Source: a bacterium
GTDB lineage: Bacteria > Myxococcota_A > Bradymonadia > UBA7976 > UBA1532
Assembly (NCBI GenBank): GCA_030426085.1
Contig: JAUHYW010000041.1
Coordinates: 1 to 64,000 of the forward strand
Direction of reading: 5' to 3'
Length of the DNA: 64,000 nt
Shown here in pieces: positions 47,824-56,908 of the stretch. Position 1 is the stretch's first letter. Each line of letters begins with the position of its first letter. Both the position numbers and the translations under genes were made by a program. Below the pieces are notes generated by a model. The model worked only from the letters and a program-made list of their open reading frames with translations, did no database searches and was not told the origin of the DNA.

Positions 47824-48987
47824 ATGGAACTCGGACCCAACGTCACCGTCCTCGAAGAGGGCTCGCGCACCGTCTACCTCGTCGGCACGGCGCACATCTC
47901 CGAGCGCAGCGTGCAGGAGGTGCGCGAGACCATCGAGCAGGTCCGCCCCGACACCGTCTGCGTCGAGCTGTGCCGCACCCGGCACGACGCGATGCTCGAC
48001 GACAGCCGGTGGCGCACGCTGGACGTCTTCAGCGTCATCCGCGAGCGCAAGGTGCTCTTCCTGCTGTCGAACCTGGCGCTGTCGGCCTACCAGAAGCGGC
48101 TCGGCGAGCAGCTCGGCGTCGAGCCGGGGGCCGAGCTCAAGGAGGCGGTGAAGGTCGCCGAGGACGTCGGCGCCGAGCTGGTGCTCGCCGATCGGGACAT
48201 CCAGGCGACGCTCAAGCGCACCTGGGCCAACCTGGGCTTCTTCAGCAAGCTCAAGGTGCTCAACCTGCTGGCCGGCTCGTTCTTCGGCGAGGGCGAGGAG
48301 CTGACCGCCGAAGACCTCGAGAAGCTCAAGGAGCGGGACCACCTCAGCGACATGATGGGCGAGTTCGCCAAGGTGCTGCCCGAGGTGAAGGTGCCGCTCA
48401 TCGACGAGCGGGACCAGTACCTGATGTCGGCGGTGGACGACGCGCCCGGCGAGACGGTCGTCGCCGTCGTCGGCGCGGGCCATGTCGCCGGCATGATCGA
48501 GCGCCGGGGCGAGCGGGCCGACCGGGAGGCGCTGTCGGTCATCCCCCCGGCGAAGTCGTGGGTCGGCCTGCTGAAGTGGATCATCCCCGCGCTGATGCTC
48601 GGCGCGTTCTGGTTCGGCTACCAGAAGCACGCCGGGACCGGCCTCTACGAGCTGGTGATGGCCTGGCTGCTGCCCAACAGCATCTTCGCCGGCCTGCTGA
48701 CCCTGATCGCGGGGGGCAAGCTGCTGTCGGTGGTCACCGCCGTCGTCGCCAGCCCGATCACCTCGCTCAACCCCACCATCGGCGCCGGCATGGTCGTCGG
48801 CCTGCTCGAAGCGTGGCTGCGCAAACCCACCGTCGAAGACTGCGAGCGGCTCAAGGACGACATGCTCACGTTCAGGGGCATGTACCGCAACCCGTTCAGC
48901 CGGGTGCTGATCGTCGCCGTCGCGGCCACCCTCGGATCGGCGATGGGCGCCTGGGTCGGCGCCAGCCTCGTGCTCACCCGCCTCTGA
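47824..48987 (+). CDS. TraB/PrgY-family membrane protein
   Basis: This 387-aa protein has an N-terminal TraB domain (about 8-235) with VYLVGTAHISERSVQEV, RPDTVCVELCRTRHD, LADRDIQATLKRTW and VVAVVGAGHVAGM. These GTAH and GxGH histidine motifs are those of the Tiki/TraB/PrgY superfamily, proposed to be metalloproteases acting on peptides. A C-terminal membrane part has four or more helices (GLLKWIIPALMLGAFWF, SIFAGLLTLIAGGKLLSVVTAV, VLIVAVAATLGSAMGAWVG). Substrate unknown. There is no ribosome site; a TAGGGT element ends 9 bases before the ATG, so the message may be nearly leaderless. Confidence 0.9.
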   Translation: MELGPNVTVLEEGSRTVYLVGTAHISERSVQEVRETIEQVRPDTVCVELCRTRHDAMLDDSRWRTLDVFSVIRERKVLFLLSNLALSAYQKRLGEQLGVEPGAELKEAVKVAEDVGAELVLADRDIQATLKRTWANLGFFSKLKVLNLLAGSFFGEGEELTAEDLEKLKERDHLSDMMGEFAKVLPEVKVPLIDERDQYLMSAVDDAPGETVVAVVGAGHVAGMIERRGERADREALSVIPPAKSWVGLLKWIIPALMLGAFWFGYQKHAGTGLYELVMAWLLPNSIFAGLLTLIAGGKLLSVVTAVVASPITSLNPTIGAGMVVGLLEAWLRKPTVEDCERLKDDMLTFRGMYRNPFSRVLIVAVAATLGSAMGAWVGASLVLTRL

Positions 48988-49008
48988 GCCCGCCCATCGG
49001 TCGGGGCA

Positions 49009-50412
49009 TCACTCCGCCGAGTCCAGGTCCAGCGCGAGCTGCAGATTGGCCCCGTGCGGCGTGCGCAGGGCCGACATCGCCGCCGACAGGGTCGCCGTCG
49101 CCGCCGGGCCCGCCCGCCAGGTGTCGGGGGGCACGGTGAACCGCACGGTGTGGGTCGGCCGGCCGGCGGGCCCCTCGACCACGGTCGGCTCGGCGAGCAC
49201 CACCGCGTCTACCGGCTGCAGCTCGACCAGCGCCGGGGCGTGGGTGTTGACGATGACCTGGCGCAGCGGGTTGTCGGGGCCGGGCGCCCGGCGGGGGTCG
49301 ACCGCCATGCCTTGCAGCAGCGCGCTCAGCGCCGCCAGCCGCGAGGGATGGATCCCGTTCTCCGGCTCCTCGATGCACAGCAGCCCGCCCCGGCCATCGC
49401 CGGCGGCGACCCCCAGCCCCAGGGCCCGCAGCGTGCCGTCGGACAGCGCCCGGGCCGGCAGCCACGCCCCGTCGGCCACCCGGGCCTCCAGCCGCAGCAG
49501 CCGGCGGTAGTCGTCCCGCTCGACCCGGACCCCCTCGACCGGCGCCAGCGGGGTCACCCGGGCGGTCAGCCGGGCGCAGGCCGCCTCGGGGCCGTCCGCG
49601 TCGGCGTTGGCCAGCCGGAACAGCGTCGCCGGCAGCCGGGCCCCGTTCTCGGCCAGCTCGCGGGGCGCCGAGAAGCCGTCGTCGGCCCGCATCGCCCCCG
49701 GCTCGAAGCTCAGCCGGCGCCAGCCCTGCATCTCGCGGCGGGCGGCGAGGATGGTCGGCCGCTCGGACGTCGTCGTCACGCTGACCACCGTCGCCGGCGC
49801 CCGCTGCACCGGCGAGGGGCTCAGCAGCCCCGGGTGGCCCCCGTCGCCGTGCACCCGCACGCAGGGGCCGGCGGGCCCCGGCTCGGTGGAGATGAACGCC
49901 TCGCCGCTGCGGCTGTTGCGCACCGTCGCCTCGCGGAACAGGCGCGCGCTGTGGGGGAAGCGCAGGTGGCGGTGGGCCTCGCCCTTGTTGACGTGGTGCA
50001 GCTCTTCGGCGAGCAGCACCAGCCGCCCGGTGTCGCCCGGCCCGCCCGGCGGGGCCAGCCCCAGGGTCAAGGCGTAGCGCAGCAGCGTCGCGCTGGGGCG
50101 GACCGGCCGGCCGAAGTCGTCCTCCACCTCGCCGGGCACCAGCATCTCGGCGACGAAGCGCATCGAGTCGGCCCGGGCCCGGCCGTCGGTCCAGAAGAGC
50201 TCCTCGGGGCCCGGGGGGCCGGCGGTCGGCCCCCGCACCCGGCGGGCGGCCTCGGCGAGCGGGTGCTCGGCGAGCAGCGACAGGAAGCGGATCGCGTCGA
50301 AGACGTTGGACTTGCCCGTCCCGTTGGGCCCCGCCACGCAGGTGAACGGGCCGAACTCGGCCTCGAAGCCCAGCAGGTTCTTGAAGCCATGCACCTCGAG
50401 CCGGACCAGCAC
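49009..50412 (-). CDS. RecF/SMC-like AAA ATPase (AAA_21/AAA_15 type)
   Basis: This 467-aa protein starts at GTG 50412 behind GAGGAGG; longer readings add an unnatural Arg/Gly/Pro tract. LVRLEVHGFKNLLGF and Walker A AGPNGTGKS near residue 30 are followed by a long insertion. The ABC-type signature LSDGTLRALGL, Walker B LLCIEEPENGIHPSRL and the switch His segment VIVNTHAPAL lie in the last third. This family of OLD/RecF-like ATPases often works in DNA repair or phage defence with a nuclease partner. No nuclease domain is present and no nuclease gene is adjacent, so it is probably an orphan. It diverges from the gene at 50551. Confidence 0.88.
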   Translation of the reverse strand: MLVRLEVHGFKNLLGFEAEFGPFTCVAGPNGTGKSNVFDAIRFLSLLAEHPLAEAARRVRGPTAGPPGPEELFWTDGRARADSMRFVAEMLVPGEVEDDFGRPVRPSATLLRYALTLGLAPPGGPGDTGRLVLLAEELHHVNKGEAHRHLRFPHSARLFREATVRNSRSGEAFISTEPGPAGPCVRVHGDGGHPGLLSPSPVQRAPATVVSVTTTSERPTILAARREMQGWRRLSFEPGAMRADDGFSAPRELAENGARLPATLFRLANADADGPEAACARLTARVTPLAPVEGVRVERDDYRRLLRLEARVADGAWLPARALSDGTLRALGLGVAAGDGRGGLLCIEEPENGIHPSRLAALSALLQGMAVDPRRAPGPDNPLRQVIVNTHAPALVELQPVDAVVLAEPTVVEGPAGRPTHTVRFTVPPDTWRAGPAATATLSAAMSALRTPHGANLQLALDLDSAE

Positions 50413-50550
50413 CGCGCCTCCTCCGCGCCAGAATCGGGGCCGTCGGACGCCCTCAGTATCGCCGCTCGGGGCCCCCGGCGCACGTATCTCGCCACCGGAG
50501 GCGACCCCGGCGCGTCCTATCGGGGCCATCAAAACGATCGCGGAGGATGC

Positions 50551-51390
50551 ATGACACCCACCCGCTGGGGCATCGTCGGCCTGGGGCGGGCCGGTCAGGC
50601 CCGCTCACGGGTCATCGCCGCCCGCCCCCACGCCACCCTCGCCGGCACCGCCGGCCGCCGCCCCGGACGGGGCACCACCACCGTCGACGCCCTGCTCGCC
50701 GATCCCACCGTCGACGGGGTGATCGTGTGCACCGAGAACGCCCACCACGCCGAGGCCGCCGCCCGGATCCTCGACGCCGGCAAGCACGCCATCGTGGAGT
50801 TCCCGCTCGCCGCCACCGCCGCCGAGGGGCGCGACCTCTTCGCCCGGGCCCGCACGGTCGGCCGGGTGCTGCACACCGAACTCATCGGCCTGCTCACCGC
50901 CCGCCACCGCGCCGCCCGGGCGCACTGCCGACGAGCGCGTGTCGAGCAGCTCACCGTCCGCTTCACCGCCCGCACCTACCGCTGGGTGGCCGACGAGGTC
51001 GAGGCCGGCCGGGTGGGGCAGCTCGCCATCGCCCGGCTGCACGCGCTGCGGGACCTCTTCGGCCCGCTGACCCTCGACGAGGTGCGCTGCGACTTCGCCG
51101 ACGGCGGCTATCACCTCGTGGTGGACCTCACCGGCGCCGGCGGGGCCCGGCTCACCCTCGACGAGCGGCGGGCGCCCGAGCTGAAGCGGGGCAGCACCAC
51201 CGCCGGGCGGCTGGCCGACGGCCGCCCGTTCGACCCGGAGCCGCTCGACGAGCCGGGCGACCTCTTCGGGCAGGACTTCGACCGGGCGCTCGCCCGCGTC
51301 GCCGGCGAGGCGGGCGCGGCCTATGTGTCCGACGAGACCGTGCTCGAGGTGCTGACCCTCGCCGAGCGGATCAGCGCCGCCGCCGCCTGA
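50551..51390 (+). CDS. Biliverdin reductase-like Gfo/Idh/MocA oxidoreductase
   Basis: This 279-aa NAD(P)-binding protein has GIVGLGRAGQARSRVI and VIVCTENAHH. LDAGKHAIVEFPLAATAAEG and GRVLHTELIGLL line up with the human and cyanobacterial biliverdin reductase segments AGKHVLVEYP and GKVLHEEHVELL. Correspondence continues through the C-terminal domain (RFTARTY, ARLHALRDLFGPLTL, ERRAPELKRG, final helix). Such enzymes reduce biliverdin to bilirubin, but related oxidoreductases use other substrates. No haem oxygenase or phytochrome is in the window. The GGAGG ribosome site is strong. Family call fairly sure, substrate not. Confidence 0.8.
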   Translation: MTPTRWGIVGLGRAGQARSRVIAARPHATLAGTAGRRPGRGTTTVDALLADPTVDGVIVCTENAHHAEAAARILDAGKHAIVEFPLAATAAEGRDLFARARTVGRVLHTELIGLLTARHRAARAHCRRARVEQLTVRFTARTYRWVADEVEAGRVGQLAIARLHALRDLFGPLTLDEVRCDFADGGYHLVVDLTGAGGARLTLDERRAPELKRGSTTAGRLADGRPFDPEPLDEPGDLFGQDFDRALARVAGEAGAAYVSDETVLEVLTLAERISAAAA

Positions 51391-51466
51391 AGGGCGCTCG
51401 CAGGCCCGCCCCGTCACGCCGCCCGAAGGCTCGAGAGGGCCGACCCACGACGCGCGCCGTGCTGCG

Positions 51467-51496
51467 TTGTCGCCGTGGGCGGGTTTCTGCTAGCGT
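51467..51496 (+). promoter_or_regulatory. Sigma70-like promoter of the Gly-Glu lipoprotein
   Basis: TTGTCG (51467-51472), 18 bases and TAGCGT (51491-51496) lie 47 bases before the ATG at 51544, in an otherwise featureless 153-base gap. Confidence 0.45.
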
Positions 51497-51543
51497 GCGC
51501 CGGATCCGCAGCCGGCCGGGGGAGGCCGAGGAGTAGAAAGCCC

Positions 51544-53145
<1,602 letters not shown>

Positions 53146-53181
53146 CCCGCCGTCGCCCGCGGGCGACCGCCCACCGGGCTC

Positions 53182-53210
53182 GGGTGTCGGTATACTGAAG
53201 GCCGACACCC
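53182..53210. promoter_or_regulatory. Inverted repeat GGGTGTCGG/CCGACACCC enclosing TATACT
   Basis: A perfect 9-bp inverted repeat with an 11-base centre contains the near-consensus -10 TATACT at 53191-53196, 44 bases before the map ATG. A dimeric regulator bound here would cover the promoter. No T-tract follows, so it is less likely a terminator. Confidence 0.55.
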
Positions 53211-53239
53211 ACGCCGGACACCCCCCGAGAGGCACTCCG

Positions 53240-54277
<1,038 letters not shown>

Positions 54278-54281
54278 GCCG

Positions 54282-55484
54282 GTGGCCGGCGAGACATCGG
54301 GGGGGCCGCGCACGCTGATCGTGGGCGGGGGCATCGCCGGGCTGACCGCCGCCACCGCGCTGCATCGCCGGGGCATCCCGGTCGAGGTGGCCGAGCGGAC
54401 GCCCGAATTCGGCATCATCGGCTCGGGCATCACCATCCAGGCCAACGCCTCGGCGGTGCTCGACGCGCTGGATATCCCGCTGCCCGCCGAGGACGTCGTG
54501 CCCATCGGCGAGTTCCACATGCTCGACCCCAAGGGGCACAGCCTGATGAGCGGCAACGCCGCCCGTATCATGCCCGAGCCGCCCTCGTTCAACGTGCACC
54601 GGGCCGACCTGCATCGGCTGCTGCTCGCCGCCGCCGAGGGGGTGCCCCTGCGCCCGGGGCGGGCGGTGACCGCGATCACCCCCGGCCCGGACGGGGTCGA
54701 GGTCGAGTTCGACGACGGCGAGCGCGGGCGATGGGATCTGGTCGTCGGGGCCGACGGCGCCCGCTCGGCGGTGCGCCGGTCGCTGCTCGGCGAGGCCGGC
54801 GCCGCGCTGCGCTACTCGGGGCAGACTTGCTGGCGCTTCGCCATCGAGGCCCCCGACCTGGTGCCGACGGTGACCCTCGAGCAGTGGACCCCCGGCAAGC
54901 GGGCCGGCGCGGTGCCGCTCGCCCGGGGTCGGATCTACGTCTACCTCGTCGAGAGCGCGCCCGAGGGCACCCCCGGGCCGGGCACGAACCACCCCGACAT
55001 CGTGCGGGAGAAGTTCTCCGGCCAGCACCCGCTGCTGGATCCGATCCTCGAGCGCCTGGGCCCCGAGACCCCGATCCATCACGGCGACCTCTGCGAGCAC
55101 GCCGCGGTGCACTTCGGCGCCGGCCGGGTGCTGCTCATCGGTGATGCGGCCCACGCGATGACCCCCAACCTGGGCCAGGGCGCGGGCACCGCCATCGAGG
55201 ACGCCGGCGCGCTCGCGCTGCTCATGCCGCAGCACCTCACCGACCTCGACGGGCTGGCGCCGGCCCTCGACGCCCGCCGTCGGAAGCGGGTGGAGACGAT
55301 CACCCGCCTCGCGTGGCGCATCGGCCGCATGGCCCACTGGACCAACCCCGTCGCGGTCTTCCTGCGCAACGCCCTGCTGCACCGGGTGCCCGACTCGACC
55401 ACCGACGCCCAGACCCGGGAGATGTGGCGCCCGGGGCTCGAACTGGCCGCCGAGCTGCGGGATGCGGCGACGCCTGCCGCATGA
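54282..55484 (+). CDS. FAD-dependent monooxygenase (salicylate hydroxylase-like)
   Basis: This 400-aa protein begins at GTG 54282. The FAD-binding GxGxxG is LIVGGGIAGLTAATALHRRG with the acidic VEVAER end. The DG motif is VVGADGARSAVRRSLL and the GD motif is VLLIGDAAHAMTPNLGQGAGTAIEDA. This is a class A flavoprotein hydroxylase, related to enzymes acting on aromatic rings, squalene-type or polyketide substrates. No membrane helix is obvious. The substrate is unknown; the context, just after map and before the DUF1552 gene, gives no pathway clue. Confidence 0.9.
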   Translation: MAGETSGGPRTLIVGGGIAGLTAATALHRRGIPVEVAERTPEFGIIGSGITIQANASAVLDALDIPLPAEDVVPIGEFHMLDPKGHSLMSGNAARIMPEPPSFNVHRADLHRLLLAAAEGVPLRPGRAVTAITPGPDGVEVEFDDGERGRWDLVVGADGARSAVRRSLLGEAGAALRYSGQTCWRFAIEAPDLVPTVTLEQWTPGKRAGAVPLARGRIYVYLVESAPEGTPGPGTNHPDIVREKFSGQHPLLDPILERLGPETPIHHGDLCEHAAVHFGAGRVLLIGDAAHAMTPNLGQGAGTAIEDAGALALLMPQHLTDLDGLAPALDARRRKRVETITRLAWRIGRMAHWTNPVAVFLRNALLHRVPDSTTDAQTREMWRPGLELAAELRDAATPAA

Positions 55485-55516
55485 TCGGGTGGGCGCATTC
55501 TGCGGGATGCGCCATC

Positions 55517-55540
55517 TTTGGAGTCACTAAAGACTCCAAA
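55517..55540. promoter_or_regulatory. Perfect inverted repeat TTTGGAGTC-ACTAAA-GACTCCAAA in an AT-rich island
   Basis: A 9-bp stem with a 6-base loop lies 33 bases after the monooxygenase stop and about 97 bases before the DUF1552 start. It is followed by AT-rich sequence (55541-55567) with TAATAT and TATTAA, much lower in GC than the window. It has the look of an operator beside a promoter; as a terminator it lacks a T-tract on the plus strand. Confidence 0.55.
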
Positions 55541-55636
55541 TCTTGCTAAAACTATTAAAAGTAATATCGGCTTGCGCCGGGGATCCGTTTCTGGTGACCT
55601 CCGGGGCGCGCACGGCACACTCCGACGGAGCGCGGC

Positions 55637-56908
55637 ATGCTCGATCGCAGACGTTTTCTCACCGCCACCGGCGCGGGGCTCATCGCGGCCCCGTTCCTGG
55701 GGCTGCTCGGCCGGCGGCCGGCGCGGGCCCAGGGCGGCGCCCGGCGCCTCCTGATCTTCCACAGCCCCAACGGGACCATCCATCGCCACTGGCGGCCGAG
55801 CGGCGGTGAGCGGGACTTCGCCTTCCCCGCCGGCTCGGTCCTCGAGCCGCTCGCCGCCCGGCGGGACGATCTGATCGTCATCGACGGGCTCGACATCAAG
55901 ACCGGCACCAACCACGAGGGCGGCATGGCGGCCATGCTGACCAACCGCGGGGGGGCCGGCACGCCGACCGCGGGGGCCAGCATCGACCAGTACGTCGCCG
56001 CCCGGCTGGGCGCGGCCGATCCGTTCGCCTCGCTGGCGTTCGGGGTGCTCACCGATCTGTGGGGCGGGGGCCAGCAGACCCGGATGACCTATCGCCGCGA
56101 CGGGGAGCTGGTGCACCCCGACGCCGATCCCCGGCGGGCGTTCGGGCGCATGTTCGCCGATCTGCTCGGGGGCGACGACGTGGTGGCCCGCCGCCGGCTG
56201 CGGCGCCAGAGCGTGATCGATCTCGCCCGGGACGAGCTCGGCGACCTGCGCCGGCGGGTGGGGCGCCCGGAGCAGGTCAAGCTCGACGCCCACCTCGCCG
56301 GGCTGCGCAGCATCGAGCGCAGCCTGTTCTCCGAGGGGCTCGACTGCGCCCCGCCGGGTGAGCCCGATCCGCTGAGCAAGAACGAGAACGACAACGGCCC
56401 GGCCCTGCTCGACGCCCAGATGCGGCTGGCGGTGGCCGCGCTGGCCTGCGGGCTGACCCACGTCGCGACGGTGCAGTTCAGCCACACGATCAGCCCGGTG
56501 GTGTTCCGCTGGGCGGGCAACAGCGACGGGCACCACTCGCTGTCCCACGCCAGCGACAACCAGGAGGCCAAGGTCGCCGACTTCGTCGCCGCCGAGCGGT
56601 GGTGCGCCGAGCAGTTCGGCGCGCTGATCGACCTGCTCGCCGCGACGCCCGATCCGGCCGGCGGCACCCTGCTCGACTCGACGATCGTGCTGTGGGCCAA
56701 GGAGATGGGCGACCCGCGGGCCCACGTCTGCACCGAGGTGCCGTTCGTGCTGGCCGGGGGCGGGGTCTTCGAGCCGGGGCGCTACCTGCGCTACGACGGG
56801 CTGAGCCACAGCCACCTGCTGGTCTCGATCTGCCAGGCGCTGGGGCTCGACAACGACACGTTCGGTGATCCGAGCACCGGATCGGGGCCGCTGGAGGGGT
56901 TGGCGTGA
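55637..56908 (+). CDS. DUF1552 protein with Tat-type signal
   Basis: This 423-aa protein has a twin-arginine start (MLDRRRFLTATGAGLIAAPFLGLLG) and the DUF1552 layout: RRLLIFHSPNGTIHRHWRP, VIDGLDIKTGTNHEGGMAAMLTN, SIDQYVAARLG, the LGLRSIERS-type helix, HHSLSHASDNQEAKVADFV, and TIVLWAKEMGDPRAH. It belongs to the alkaline-phosphatase/sulfatase-like DUF1501/1552 group found beside DUF1592 cytochromes in Planctomycetes and Myxococcota. The enzyme activity is unknown. It is coupled to the DUF1592 gene (TGATG). Confidence 0.92.
   Translation: MLDRRRFLTATGAGLIAAPFLGLLGRRPARAQGGARRLLIFHSPNGTIHRHWRPSGGERDFAFPAGSVLEPLAARRDDLIVIDGLDIKTGTNHEGGMAAMLTNRGGAGTPTAGASIDQYVAARLGAADPFASLAFGVLTDLWGGGQQTRMTYRRDGELVHPDADPRRAFGRMFADLLGGDDVVARRRLRRQSVIDLARDELGDLRRRVGRPEQVKLDAHLAGLRSIERSLFSEGLDCAPPGEPDPLSKNENDNGPALLDAQMRLAVAALACGLTHVATVQFSHTISPVVFRWAGNSDGHHSLSHASDNQEAKVADFVAAERWCAEQFGALIDLLAATPDPAGGTLLDSTIVLWAKEMGDPRAHVCTEVPFVLAGGGVFEPGRYLRYDGLSHSHLLVSICQALGLDNDTFGDPSTGSGPLEGLA

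Noticed and set aside
39441-47870. An open frame of about 2809 codons antisense to the PKD giant
   Set aside because: The product is Val/Gly/Asp/His-rich low complexity with no family match, and the sense frame has clear PKD domains and a signal peptide. High GC at third positions keeps the antisense frame open.
49009-50412. Phage-defence system (OLD/Gabija or retron-like)
   Set aside because: The ATPase alone is present; no nuclease, helicase or reverse transcriptase gene is adjacent and no mobile element surrounds it.
55517-55540. Intrinsic terminator of the monooxygenase gene
   Set aside because: The stem is only moderately GC-rich and the following plus-strand sequence has no T-run, so an operator reading is preferred, although a terminator is not excluded.
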